The position numbers and the translations under genes are program-made. A stretch of DNA of 64,000 bases from CAVWUA01 sp963758025 (lineage in GTDB: Bacteria > Planctomycetota > Planctomycetia > Isosphaerales > Isosphaeraceae), in the NCBI GenBank assembly GCA_963758025.1, contig CAVWUA010000012.1, positions 1 to 64,000 of the forward strand, in the 5' to 3' direction. The first letter of the stretch is position 1. Each line of letters starts with the position of its first letter. The notes under the pieces are model-generated. The model was not told the DNA's origin. It was given only the letters and a program-made list of their open reading frames with translations, and did not search any database. Below, in pieces: positions 45,685 through 55,631 of the stretch.

Positions 45685-45727
45685 CCCGCCCCCCGGCACG
45701 ATTCATCGCCGGGGGGCGGGTTTTTTT
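45685..45727 (+). terminator. Rho-independent terminator between convergent genes
   Basis: CCCGCCCCCCGGC (45685-45697) pairs perfectly with GCCGGGGGGCGGG (45708-45720) around a 10-base loop and is followed directly by seven T residues. It serves the methyltransferase transcript; on the other strand the stem could also end the SGNH transcript. Confidence 0.9.
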
Positions 45728-45734
45728 ATTCGAC

Positions 45735-46802
45735 TCAGCGGCGAACTTCGGCCCGGCGTCGCGCATCGTCGGCAAGACGCGTCGCACTCTCCTGGCGGGC
45801 CAGTTCCGTCTGGAGCGGACGGGAAACCAGGGCGCTGAGCCGCGCGGCGCCGGTTGAGTTCAGGTGGTCGTCGTCGCGGAAATCGGCATCGGCGAACGTG
45901 GGATTCTTCATGAAATCCCAGACCTCCACCGTCTGCGAGAGCCCCTCCGCGTTCCGGACGCGCTCCAGGGCCTCATCGCAAAACTCTTCCCAGCGTTCGG
46001 GGCGTTCCGCGACATACGACGGGTGAAACGGCGGACGCAGCAGAATCACGCGGACGCCGCGACGGTCGAGCTGCCGGATCATCGCGAGAAGGCTTTCGCA
46101 GTTCGGCTCGAACTGGCGATCGCGGAAGATCAGGCGATGGTGGGCCACCTTGCCGACGCGGCCCGGCCAGGGCTGGAAGCGTTGCTCCGACGGGATATGC
46201 CCGGGAACCGTCGGGTCGTCGCGCAGGCCGAGCGAGATGAGAACCCCCTCCGGCGCGATGCGGTTGTGCGGCACGAGGTAGCGCCGCAACGTGCCGTCGA
46301 GTGCCGGGAGCGACCCCGGCTCGGGGGTGCCGGGACGCCGCGGCATCTCCGCGCTCGACAGGCCCCAGTCCCGCATCTCCGGCGAATCCAGGGTGCCACT
46401 CATCGCCCCCTCGTTGAGCAACGGATTCGCGTCGAAGGCGATGACGGCCACGCGCAGGTTCGGCAGGCGGTCGAGTTGACGCTCCAGGACCGGCCGCATG
46501 ATCTGATAGTTGAATCCGCTGCCGGCGACCGTCATGGCGTCGAACGGCAGGAGATCGGCACGGATTCCCGAATAAAAATGCGAGTTGCCCAGAAAGACGA
46601 CCTCGGTCTCGCCCGAGAGCGCTTCGCGGGCCTTCGTGATGTAATTGCCGCGGAACCGATCCCCGTACCGCGACAGCAGCGCACGGGCGCCGGCGTGGGT
46701 CAAGACCAGGGCGGCCACCACGGCGACGTGCCAGAGCCGCTCGCGGCGGCTCAGTCGGAAATAGGCCCGGATCGGCTCAAAATTGAAAATAGATGAACTC
46801 AT
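45735..46802 (-). CDS. SGNH-type exported protein (AlgJ/AlgX-like)
   Basis: A 355-residue protein with one N-terminal helix (LWHVAVVAALVLTHAGARAL). ETEVVFLGNSHFYSGIRADL gives the block I G-N-S form, and FRDDDHLNSTGAARLSALV gives the terminal Asp-x-x-His type block. Such proteins work with AlgI-type MBOAT acyltransferases on exopolysaccharide. Its start overlaps the end of the MBOAT gene by 26 bases, so they are co-expressed. It differs clearly from the two SGNH genes at 12-14 kb. Confidence 0.75.
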   Translation of the reverse strand: MSSSIFNFEPIRAYFRLSRRERLWHVAVVAALVLTHAGARALLSRYGDRFRGNYITKAREALSGETEVVFLGNSHFYSGIRADLLPFDAMTVAGSGFNYQIMRPVLERQLDRLPNLRVAVIAFDANPLLNEGAMSGTLDSPEMRDWGLSSAEMPRRPGTPEPGSLPALDGTLRRYLVPHNRIAPEGVLISLGLRDDPTVPGHIPSEQRFQPWPGRVGKVAHHRLIFRDRQFEPNCESLLAMIRQLDRRGVRVILLRPPFHPSYVAERPERWEEFCDEALERVRNAEGLSQTVEVWDFMKNPTFADADFRDDDHLNSTGAARLSALVSRPLQTELARQESATRLADDARRRAEVRR

Positions 46803-48179
46803 AATTTTCGGTCGCCCCGAACATGACGATCAGCCCGAAGACCGCGCTGTAGCAGGCCAGCCGGGCCAGGCGGGGCCAGGTCTTGACCACATCCAGACGC
46901 CCGGCGCACTCCTCGGCCAGTTCCAGAACCAGGAGCGGCAACATCATGACAAGCACGGTCAACGGCACCGCGGCGCTCGTCGGCTCTCCCGCGCGGAGCA
47001 GGCTCCGGAGCAGGACCGGCACGTCCGCCAGTTGCCGGACGCCGAACAGCATCCAGCCGAAGCAGGTGACGTGGAAGAACGCGACGGCCGCCACGACGCG
47101 ACCAAACAGGCCGCCCCCTTCTTCCGCCGCCGTGGGTCGCCAGAGACGCTGGAGCGACAGCAAGGCACCGTGAAAGACGCCCCAGGCCACGAAGTTCCAC
47201 GCCGCGCCGTGCCAGAGACCGCCCAGGACCATCGTGATCATCAGGTTGCGGTGCGTCCGCCAGGCCCCCTGACGATTGCCACCCAGCGGGATGTACAGGT
47301 TATCCCGCAGCCACTGCGACAGGCTGATGTGCCAGCGCCGCCAGAAGTCCGACGGACTGGTGGCGAAGTACGGATGGCGAAAGTTCACCATCAGGTCGAA
47401 GCCCATCAGGCGGGCCGTGCCCCGGGCAATGTCGGTGTAGCCCGAGAAGTCGCCGTAAATCTGCACCGCGAAGGCATAGATCCCGCCGAGGACTTCCAGG
47501 CCCGAAACCTCCCCCGGATGGTCGAACACCGCGCGGCTGAAGGGGGCCATGTTGTCGGCCAGGACCACCTTCTTGAAATACCCCAGCAGGATCAGCCAGA
47601 GCCCCTCGCGGACCATCCCGTACCGGATCGTGCGCGGGTTCCGCACCTGCGGCAAGAGGTGCTCCGCCCGCTCGATCGGCCCGGCCACCAGTTGCGGGAA
47701 GAACGCGACATACAGCGCGAAATCGCCGAAGTGCCGCACCGGCTCGAGCTTCCCCCGGTACACGTCCAGCGTGTAGCTCATCGCCTGGAACGTGTAAAAC
47801 GAGATCCCGACCGGCAGCGCGATCTGAAGAATCCGTGGGTCGGCCGAGACGCCCAGGGACGCGAGCAGCGCAGTGCAGGCTCTCAGCGAAGAAGTTGAAA
47901 TATTTGAAAGCGAACAGCACGCCCAGATCAATCGTCAGGCTGACTCCCAGCAGCACCCGTCGCCGTCGGGGACTGGCCGGCGGCACGCATCCCGAGGCCG
48001 CACGCGTAATCGACGGCCGTCGTCAGAAGAATCAGGGCCAGGAACCGCTCATCCCAGCAGCCGTAAAAGTAATAGCTCGCGACCAGCAGCAGCCGGTTCT
48101 GGTTGCGGTGGCTCAGGACCAGATACAGTCCATACACCAGAGCGAAGAAGTTCACGAACTGGAAGGAATTGAACAGCAC
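46777..48179 (-). CDS. AlgI/DltB-type MBOAT acyltransferase, frameshifted
   Basis: MLFNSFQFVNFFALVYGLYL is the standard AlgI start. Later blocks are ALPVGISFYTFQAMSYTLDV, FFPQLVAGPIERAEHLLPQV, IYGDFSGYTDIARGTARLMG, FWRRWHISLSQWLRDNLYIP and MITMVLGGLWHGAAWNFVAW with the catalytic His. This family acetylates or otherwise acylates exported polysaccharides. Indels near 47965 and 47870 break the second and third helices. Partner of the overlapping SGNH gene. Confidence 0.85.
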
Positions 48180-48373
48180 GGCGAGTCATCCCGTCCCTGG
48201 GATTCGCGTGAAGCACCGGCGCGGCCGTCATCAACGACGAACCGCCGCGCAGCAGCCCGAGAGTCGGGCGTATGCTACCGCACAACGCGTTTTTGGCAAG
48301 CCCGCTCTGCTTCCTGAACGGTGTCGGGAGCCTTTGATTGTGCCCCCTGACACCTTTGCTTGGACGCCGTCGA

Positions 48374-49342
48374 TCAGGCCGTGTGCGAGACGTGCCGACG
48401 GCGGCCGAAGAGGCGGCGCAGGGGCCAGGTCACGGGGCGAAGGACCCAGGAGACGGGCAGGCCGAGGATGACCATCGTGGCCAGGAAGGCGATCACGCCC
48501 GCGAGGACCATGCCCGCCTTGCGAAGGATGGCCGAGTCGAGGCCGTAGGAGGCGAGAGTCTGGCCGATCGCCGATTCGAGGCCTTTGGTCGCGCCCCCGC
48601 CGACGGCCCCGGCAAGCTGGATGCCGGCCTTGGCGAACTGCTCGACGGCGTACTGCGTGGCCTGGCCGGCGGTATCGACGAACTTCTCGGGGTTGGCCAG
48701 GAACAGGGTCAGGACGCCCGCGGCGGCCAGCTTCTTCTTGTTCGGCAGGACCTTGTCGGTGAAGAACGACCAGCCGGCGCGGCCGGTCTTGCGCAGGACG
48801 CCGATCGACTCGGGGCCTTCCTTGGCGATGACGCCCGCCACATCGTCACCGTACACGCGGACGGCCTCCAGCCCCTCGACCCCCAGCGTGCGGATCATTG
48901 GCTGGGCCTCGCCGGGGTAGCGGCGCGCGAGCCGCTGGGCGGTTTCGCCCATCTCGACCACCAGGCGCTTCTCGGCCGGGGCGAGGTTCGAGAACGTGCG
49001 GGCCAGCTCGGGATCGGCGCCGACCATGCGGTCGAACCGGGTACGCAGGACGGACTCGGCCGGCTGGTCGAGGCGTCCCCCGGCGCGGGCCAGGTCGTCG
49101 GAGCGCTTGAACAGGACTTCCAGGCTCTCATCGGCCTCGCGAGTGAACAGGCGGCCGGCGGCGCGGCCCTCGGCCCTCGCGGCGGACTTGCCGGCCTCGG
49201 CCTCGCGGACGGCCTGCTGAACGACCTCGTCGAGCCACGCGAGCTTCCCCGCGCGGGCGGGCAGCGGCAGGGCCAGGGTCGCCAGGGCCAGCCACGCGAG
49301 CAAGATTCGCCGCGCCGGTCGTCGGTCTGCTGTCTCACGCAT
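48374..49342 (-). CDS. exported membrane-associated hypothetical protein
   Basis: Signal peptide RILLAWLALATLALPLPARA. A mostly helical acidic/basic region follows (WLDEVVQQAVREAEAGKSAA through VVEMGETAQRLARRYPGEAQ). Then come VRVYGDDVAGVIAKEGPESI, a hydrophobic segment (KLAAAGVLTLFLANPEKF), and a final helix (MVLAGVIAFLATMVILGLPV) with a basic end. It lies 147 bases after the longer helical protein on the same strand, which shares segments such as LVRLYGP/VRVYGDD and EATEIGGRAL-like helices. Family not recognised. Confidence 0.5.
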   Translation of the reverse strand: MRETADRRPARRILLAWLALATLALPLPARAGKLAWLDEVVQQAVREAEAGKSAARAEGRAAGRLFTREADESLEVLFKRSDDLARAGGRLDQPAESVLRTRFDRMVGADPELARTFSNLAPAEKRLVVEMGETAQRLARRYPGEAQPMIRTLGVEGLEAVRVYGDDVAGVIAKEGPESIGVLRKTGRAGWSFFTDKVLPNKKKLAAAGVLTLFLANPEKFVDTAGQATQYAVEQFAKAGIQLAGAVGGGATKGLESAIGQTLASYGLDSAILRKAGMVLAGVIAFLATMVILGLPVSWVLRPVTWPLRRLFGRRRHVSHTA

Positions 49343-49488
49343 CGTCAAGGGTCCTCAGGCTCGGCGGCTGTTTGGTTCGGTCTGGTTCGACTTGGGTCAT
49401 CCCGGATTTCATCATTCCGAAGCGCATGCAGGCCGCACGAGAGTCGTTCTCTATTCTACGAGTCTGAAGGTACTTCGGGTTCGCGCCA

Positions 49489-51444
49489 TTATTCTTGGAC
49501 GGTTGAGGGAGGCTCGGGGCGTCGGCTCGCCAGATGTTCTTCCATTTTCCGGAACCCGACGACGCCAACACCCGCCTGGAGGGCCTGAACCCCCACATAT
49601 TTCAGGCCACGCTGGGGGGGAAGGCCGAAGGTGACGAGCCGGCCGTCCTTGAGCAGGCGGATGGGGGACCAGGTGCTCAGCCGCAGGCCCGCCTTCTCGG
49701 CCAGAGGGCGGCCGATGCGGGCGATCTCGGCGGCGCTGAGCTGGCCGATCGCCTCGGGAAGACGGCGGAGGACCTGATACGTCCCTCCGGCCATGCGGAC
49801 GGCCCACCAGCGCGAGAGTTGCTCGGCGGCGGCCTCGGACCCCTCGCGGGCCAGAGCGCGCCCGCCAATTTCGGTCGCCTCCTCCACCAGCTCGCGGGAA
49901 GCCGTCTCGGCGGCGTGGCGGGTCACGGCTTTCAGCTCGGAGCGGGCGGCCTCGGTCGCGGCGACCCCCTCGGGCTGGACCGTCGCCAGGCTCAGGACGT
50001 CGGCCACGACAAAGCAGCCGTCGATCAAGGCCCAGGTCATCTCGCCGGTCGTCGGCGCGTGTCCGTGCCCCATGACCTGGCCGAGGTGGACCACGTCATA
50101 GAGCGGCAGGAACTGGTAGAACCGCACGCCGTCGGCGTTGTACAGGGACTCGACCCGCTCCAGGCCATCCTCGCGGATCATCTGGATGGTCGCCTGACCG
50201 CTGTCTTGCGAAAGAGCCAGGATGCCCTGAGCGGCCGATTCGGTGAACGACTTCTCCCGCTTGGACCGCAGGGCGGCCAGGGCCTCGGGGCTGGAGTCCG
50301 TCTGCGCGATCGGCGGGATCACCCGGGGGCCGTAGCGGCGGAGGATCTCGCGGAAGTCGCTGTCGTCGGCGTACTTGGCGAGCATCGCCAGAGCCATCGT
50401 GCCGTGCTCGGCCAGCGATTCGACCGCCTGCGACCGGAGGGTCGGGTCGGCGTATTCCTCATAGACGACATCGGCGGCATCAGGACCAGCCTGCCGGAGC
50501 GCCTGGTCGCCGCGGTCGCCGTACTCGACCGTCAGCCGCAAGGCGTGGGGGCTGCCGCCGACAGCCTCGGTCAAACCGGCCGCCGCAACGTGCCGAAGGT
50601 AGCTGGCGACCGTCTCGGGTGTGTGGGTCGTCAGCAGGTGGTCCACGTCGTCGGTGTTGACCCGCAGGAGGATCAGGGCGTCGTCGAGCGGCAGGTCGTC
50701 GCCGAGCGCCTCCAGGACCGGGCCGTACAGCCGCACCAGGGCGAGGCCCTCCGGCCCTTGCAGGCGGAACGCCTCCAGGGTGAACAGCGGGTGGTTGTCC
50801 AGGGTCCGCAAGGCCGCCCGCAGGTCGGCCGCCCCTTGCTCCAGGCTGATGAAGTCGAGCAACACCAGAGCGTCGCGCAGGTCCTCCCGATCCCCCCGCC
50901 ATCGCTCGATCAGGTCGGTGACGCCGACCGGCTCGGCCAGGATCAACGGCAAGGCGTTCGGGTACCGCGCCGCGGCGCGTCGCTGCGAGGCGTTCAGGCT
51001 GGCGATCTCGGCGATCAGGATGCGGCGGTCCGTCTCATCGGCCCGCTTCAGGCCGAAATATTCGCGCCAGTGGAGCAGCAGGTCGGCGGCCGCGTCGTCG
51101 TCGAGCGTCCCGGCCAACTCGCGGAACTCCCGGGGATACTTCTCATAAAGGTAGATCGCCTCCATCCCGAGCCGGTCCAGGAGCACCAGGCCGCGGCGCC
51201 CGTCCGTGCGCTCGATCGAGAGGGCATTGTGATGATACTGCTCCAGCACGCGGTCAATCAGCGCGGCGTCATCGGGGTACCGACGGCGCAACTCCTCCTC
51301 GGGAGCGACCTGCAAGGCGGCTTGGCCGGGAGCGATCGCGGCGGTGGGTGGGGTATTCGGTCGCGTAGCTGCATCCCTCCAGGCGAGCTTGCAGAGCACG
51401 CCCAGGGCAGCCAGCAGAGTGACGACGGCGAAGGTTCGCTTCAT
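49489..51444 (-). CDS. large exported helical hypothetical protein
   Basis: About 651 residues, unbroken. Signal-like N-terminus RTFAVVTLLAALGVLCKLA. The body is a long run of helices with repeat-like elements (DDLPLDDALILLRVNTDDVD, SYLRHVAAAGLTEAVGGSPH, LAEHGTMALAMLAKYADDSD), suggesting an alpha-solenoid. The last 180 residues (MTWALIDGCFVVADVLSLAT, EEATEIGGRALAREGSEAAA) are more like the downstream gene. No enzyme motif. The very long open frame on the opposite strand is a GC-driven shadow. Confidence 0.5.
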   Translation of the reverse strand: MKRTFAVVTLLAALGVLCKLAWRDAATRPNTPPTAAIAPGQAALQVAPEEELRRRYPDDAALIDRVLEQYHHNALSIERTDGRRGLVLLDRLGMEAIYLYEKYPREFRELAGTLDDDAAADLLLHWREYFGLKRADETDRRILIAEIASLNASQRRAAARYPNALPLILAEPVGVTDLIERWRGDREDLRDALVLLDFISLEQGAADLRAALRTLDNHPLFTLEAFRLQGPEGLALVRLYGPVLEALGDDLPLDDALILLRVNTDDVDHLLTTHTPETVASYLRHVAAAGLTEAVGGSPHALRLTVEYGDRGDQALRQAGPDAADVVYEEYADPTLRSQAVESLAEHGTMALAMLAKYADDSDFREILRRYGPRVIPPIAQTDSSPEALAALRSKREKSFTESAAQGILALSQDSGQATIQMIREDGLERVESLYNADGVRFYQFLPLYDVVHLGQVMGHGHAPTTGEMTWALIDGCFVVADVLSLATVQPEGVAATEAARSELKAVTRHAAETASRELVEEATEIGGRALAREGSEAAAEQLSRWWAVRMAGGTYQVLRRLPEAIGQLSAAEIARIGRPLAEKAGLRLSTWSPIRLLKDGRLVTFGLPPQRGLKYVGVQALQAGVGVVGFRKMEEHLASRRPEPPSTVQE

Positions 51445-51851
51445 CGGTGGGTGGTCCCCGGGCATGACCGGGTGTTCGTTAACGAATCCGGAGGGGGCAA
51501 CCCCCGTGGTTGCCAGCGCCTTTTCGTTCGTGAGAACCAGGTATGGCCCTCGAAAAGCGCGCAAGAGGACGCTCGGGACCGATTCTTCTATTCTTCGGTC
51601 AAACGCCTCGGGCGTCAATTCTGTTTACAAGACACGTCGGCCACGGGGCTTTCGGCTTGCTGACTCGACGGAACTTGGGATACCCTCGTCCCCCGGAAAG
51701 AGTCGCGCACGAAGACTCTTCTCTTTCTACATCGGATATCGACTGGCGAACTTGGGAACTTTTTTGGCTGATTGTTTGATTGGGGAATCTGGTCGTATCC
51801 GGGGAGGTTTGCCCCGCGTCGAAAAAAATCACCAAAAAAGGAGGAGAGTGC
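51445..51851. other. divergent intergenic region upstream of pyruvate kinase
   Basis: 407 bases between the divergent helical-protein and pyruvate-kinase genes. 51700-51850 is AT-richer, with T- and A-runs, and holds the strong pyk ribosome site (AAAGGAGGAGAG). No clean promoter pair or RNA gene was identified. Confidence 0.45.
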
Positions 51852-53306
51852 ATGCCGTCGAGTGCTCCGGTGGAACCGTTAGGGAAGGTTCGCACGAAAA
51901 TCGTTGCAACGGTCGGGCCGAACTCGAATGATCCGGCGGTTTTAAGGGCCTTGATCGAGGCGGGGGTAGACCTGTTCCGCCTGAATTTTTCGCACGGGAC
52001 ACAGCAGGATCACACGGCGGTTCTCCAACGGATTCGCCAGGTGGCCCACGAGGCCGATCGGACGATCGGGGTCTTGCAGGACCTGGGCGGGCCGAAGATC
52101 CGGCTCGGGCCGATTCCCGGGGACGAGGTCGAGTGTCCTGAGGGGGCTGAATTCTCGCTGGTTGCCGACCGCGACCGCGATGATCCCCGGCAGCTCACCT
52201 GTACGTATCGTGAGCTTCCCAATGATCTTACGACGGGCGATCAGGTTTTGTTCGCTGATGGCGCGGTGGCGATGCGGGTTCTTTCGGCCGGCGGGGGGCA
52301 GGCCAGGTTGGTGGTCACGCTGGCGGGGCGTTTGAAGTCGCGCCAGGGGATCAACCTACCGGGAAGCGTCTTGAAAGTCGAGGCCCTGACGGAGAAAGAT
52401 CTGCGCGATCTGGACTGGGCGGCCGAGAACCCGGTCGAGTACATCGGCCTGTCGTTCGTGCGGCGGGCCGATGACGTGACCCGCTTACGGCAAGAACTGG
52501 CGACGCGTGGCATCCGGGCCGAGATCGTGGCGAAGATCGAGAAGCCGCAGGCGGTCGAGTGCCTCGACGCGATCCTGCACGAGGCTGACGCCGTGATGGT
52601 GGCCCGTGGCGACCTGGGGGTCGAGATGGACGTGGCCCTGGTGCCGGCGATCCAGAAACGGATCATCGCCGCCTGCCATCGCGTGCGTAAACCGGTCATC
52701 ACGGCGACGCAGATGCTCAACAGCATGGAGCATTCCAGCCGCCCGACCCGGGCCGAGGCCAGCGACGTGTTCAACGCGGTGCTCGACGGCACCGACGCCG
52801 TGATGCTCTCGGGCGAGACGGCCGTCGGGGATTATCCGGTGGAGGCGGTGGCGACGATGAGCCGGATCGTCGCCGAGGCCGAGCGGATGCTGCCGGAGGT
52901 CTGGCGGGAGCCGGTCCCCTCGACCCGTCGGGCCGGCTGGCTCATGCCGATCACCGAAGGGGTGGTCGAGGCGGCCGGCCAGGTCAGCCGGCGTCTGAAC
53001 GCCGCGCTTCTGGTCGTGGCGACTCACTCGGGCCGCACAGCCCTGGCCGCCTCGAAACTGCGGCATCACACCCCCACGCTGGCCCTCTCGGACGATCCCG
53101 AGGTCGCCCGCCGCATGGCCCTCTACTGGGGGGTCACGCCGATCCTCTGCGACGACCTGAACGCGATCGAGCAGGCGATGAACTTTGCCCTGGACTGGGC
53201 TCGCGTGCGCAACATGGCCGCCCTGGGAGATCGCGTCGTCCTTCTTCGCGGCACCATCCCCGGCAATCCCGTCCACAACGCGGTCCTGGTCCAGGAAGTG
53301 TCGTGA
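51852..53306 (+). CDS. pyk: pyruvate kinase
   Basis: Makes pyruvate and ATP from phosphoenolpyruvate and ADP. RTKIVATVGPNSNDPAVLRA, LFRLNFSHGTQQDH, then GVLQDLGGPKIRLGPI form the N-terminal A-domain. A B-domain (residues about 80-180) follows. VAKIEKPQAVECLDAILHEA, VMVARGDLGVEMDVALVP, PVITATQMLNSME and SGETAVGDYPVEAVATMSRI are the active-site segments. The C-terminal domain ends near residue 484. The frame is unbroken and the ATG follows AGGAGGAG at ideal spacing. Confidence 0.97.
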   Translation: MPSSAPVEPLGKVRTKIVATVGPNSNDPAVLRALIEAGVDLFRLNFSHGTQQDHTAVLQRIRQVAHEADRTIGVLQDLGGPKIRLGPIPGDEVECPEGAEFSLVADRDRDDPRQLTCTYRELPNDLTTGDQVLFADGAVAMRVLSAGGGQARLVVTLAGRLKSRQGINLPGSVLKVEALTEKDLRDLDWAAENPVEYIGLSFVRRADDVTRLRQELATRGIRAEIVAKIEKPQAVECLDAILHEADAVMVARGDLGVEMDVALVPAIQKRIIAACHRVRKPVITATQMLNSMEHSSRPTRAEASDVFNAVLDGTDAVMLSGETAVGDYPVEAVATMSRIVAEAERMLPEVWREPVPSTRRAGWLMPITEGVVEAAGQVSRRLNAALLVVATHSGRTALAASKLRHHTPTLALSDDPEVARRMALYWGVTPILCDDLNAIEQAMNFALDWARVRNMAALGDRVVLLRGTIPGNPVHNAVLVQEVS

Positions 53307-53417
53307 CGACGGTTGCGCTGTGGAGTGATGGATGGTTCGTTCCCGTGACGACCGGCGGGCCAGACCGGTTCGATCTCTCGCCGTTCGGGATCGCATCGAC
53401 CATCACTCCTTCTCAAT

Positions 53418-54486
53418 TCAATTGACGCAAGGGACGATCGACGGCCGCAGAGGGATGGTGGACATCGGAGCGATGGCGATCAGGCCTTCCCCCTGGGAAC
53501 GGGCGCGGGTCAGGGCTTCGCTGACGGCGGCCAGCAGGGGGCCGGCTTCCCGGGCGTGCTCGGGATAGGAAACCACGCCGATCGAGACACTCAGCGGTTT
53601 CGCGAGGGCCGACGCGACGCACGCTTCGGCGATGGCGCGTCGCAGGGTCTCGGCCACCTTCGGGGCGTCGTCGCTCGACGCGCCGGGCAGGACGGCCACG
53701 AAGCGGTCGTGCTCGACCCGGGCGACGACATCGCTGGCTCGAAGCGTGCCGATCATGGCCCGGGCCATGCGTCGCAAGACGACATCGACGATCGCCTCGC
53801 CGTGCGCGGCCCGGGCGCTTTCCAGATGATCCGCGCCGATGCACAGGAGCGAGAGCGGTTCGTCCCGGCGCCGCGCCTGAGCCAGGGCGTGGGTCAGGAA
53901 CGCGTGGAGGAACGGCGGCGTTATCGGCGCCGCTGACCGGATCGCGCGTGGCCTCGGCCTCGTCCAGGGCCCGCCGCGCGGCGGTCTCGGCGGTGGCGGC
54001 CAGAGCGCAAAGGGTGGTCAAGCGACGCACCAGGCTCGCCGGCCAGCGGCGCCGGCGGGCGGGGAACAGCCGGAGCAGGCCCCGGACCTGACCGCCGAAC
54101 CGGAGCGGAATACACAGCGGCGCCACCGGCGGCTCGGCCGCCGGGAGCCTCCCCGGCCGTGCGAGGCCGCGCGGCGACGGTCGGCCTGGCGACTCGGGCC
54201 AGGAGACGGCCCGACGCGCGGTGCCTCCCGGTCCGTCGTGCAGGTCCAGCTCGACCCGGCGGGCGCCGGAGGTCCGGCACGCCAGGAAGACCAGGGTCAT
54301 GCGGACCTCCGCCGGCGACCGCGCCACGCGGAGCAAGTCGGCAAACTCGTGGATCGAGCGGTCAGTGCGCCAGGGCTTCGGCATTCTGTCCGATAGCCGG
54401 CGCGCCCAGGACGAGGCGCCTTGGATCGTGGCAAGGGCCCGGCGTCGCTGGCCATTCTTGGGCGTTCGCGTCGACGGATCGGGCAT
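53418..54486 (-). CDS. GGDEF-family protein with degenerate signature, frameshifted
   Basis: The N-terminal part (IHEFADLLRVARSPAEVRMT, APLCIPLRFGGQVRGLLRLF) looks like a GAF-type sensor. A helix leads to a C-terminal domain, PLSLLCIGADHLESARAAHG, then DVVARVEHDRFVAVLPGASS, then LSVSIGVVSYPEH, matching the GGDEF fold. The signature G-G-D-E-F is replaced by V-E-H-D-R-F, so diguanylate cyclase activity is unlikely; it may bind nucleotide or act as a receptor. An indel near 53925 separates the halves. ATG 54486 follows GGAGC. Confidence 0.75.
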
Positions 54487-54851
54487 GATCGCTCCGGGGG
54501 TTTGAGGGCGGAATGGGGGGCATTACCTTGCGTACATGCTTGATTGTGAGCAGTCTCTTGTGCTCGAAAGGACTATAGCTCGCGGTCTGACTGTCGGGAT
54601 TGAATCGGCCTTGCCAGACGTGCCGAAAGTCGGCAAGATGCCGCCCCGGTTGCTGCTTTGCGGCAACACAAACAACGGCAGACCGCGCGGACGCGTCCGT
54701 CACATCGCTTGTCAACTCCTTTGGCCGTTCCTCTCGGATCGCAGCGTAGCGCCCCTTTTCTCGTGGAGGGAAAGGGCTGGGAACCTGTCGGCTCGGTTCG
54801 GTTCGGTCCGTCCACACGACCCCTGACCCTTTCTTGGATGGGGCCCTTCTC
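54487..54851. other. divergent intergenic region
   Basis: 365 bases between the degenerate-GGDEF gene and the lipoprotein gene. Open frames crossing it have no start or motif support. Both promoters are expected here; none was identified. Confidence 0.4.
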
Positions 54852-55445
54852 ATGCAGAACAGGCTGACGGCGGCCGCCCTTTGCCTGGCCCTGGCCGCCC
54901 TGGGGCAGGCCGGTTGCGCCTCGACACCGATTCCGTTCCGTTCCCCGTTCGCCCCCAGGCCGGTCGTGCCCAACCCCTTGATCGTGCCCTCGAACGACTA
55001 CGAGATGGTCTGGCGGCAGACGGTCGCCGTGGTGGACGAGTATTTCGAGATCGCGCAGGAGAACCGGCTGGCCGGGCGGATCGTCACCCAGCCGAAGATC
55101 GGCGCGACTTTGCTGGAGCCCTGGCTCGGCGATTCGGTCGGCTTTCAGGAGCGCCTGGAGTCGAGCCTTCAGACGATCCACCGGTTTGCCATCGTGACGA
55201 TCAAACCCGCGCCCGGCGGCGGCTACGCCGTGGAGGTCCAGGTCCGCAAGGAACTGGAAGACCTGGCCAAGCCCGAGCGCCAGGCCGGCGGCCGCGCCGT
55301 GTTCATCAACGATTTCCCGGTCAACCGCACCCGCGAAGTCGTCGGCCCGGTTCCCTTGCCCCTCGGCTGGATTCCTCGCGGCCGCGATCCAAAGCTCGAA
55401 CGGGTGATCCTCGAACGTCTCCAGCGCAACCTGTTTCTCCGCTGA
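54852..55445 (+). CDS. predicted lipoprotein, conserved hypothetical
   Basis: MQNRLTAAALCLALAALGQAGC is a signal with a clear lipobox (QAGC), so the mature protein is lipid-anchored at Cys22. The mature part, about 175 residues, begins with a Pro/Phe-rich spacer (PIPFRSPFAPRPVVPNPLIV). A domain with YEMVWRQTVAVVDEYFEIAQ, IGATLLEPWLGDSVGFQERL and IKPAPGGGYAVEVQVRKELE follows. It ends PRGRDPKLERVILERLQRNL. Seen in planctomycetes as an unknown family. Start chosen at 54852 to place the signal correctly. Confidence 0.65.
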   Translation: MQNRLTAAALCLALAALGQAGCASTPIPFRSPFAPRPVVPNPLIVPSNDYEMVWRQTVAVVDEYFEIAQENRLAGRIVTQPKIGATLLEPWLGDSVGFQERLESSLQTIHRFAIVTIKPAPGGGYAVEVQVRKELEDLAKPERQAGGRAVFINDFPVNRTREVVGPVPLPLGWIPRGRDPKLERVILERLQRNLFLR

Positions 55446-55631
55446 GCGAAATCGTCCTCGTCCGTTCCGAACGTTGCCGGTTCTCGTCATCGCGGGCGGT
55501 GGCACCGACTTTGCGGCGATTCGTCGTGTGATTGGTGCCGCGCCGCGTTAGACTGAACCACTTGCGGCGACCGGGAAAGGCCCGGCCACCGACAGACCGA
55601 CGACAGAGACGAGACGACGGGGACGATTCGG

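Noticed and set aside
49534..51663. 709-residue open frame on the plus strand
   Set aside because: Antisense shadow of the helical protein gene; no motif or ribosome site, and composition follows codon bias of the real strand.
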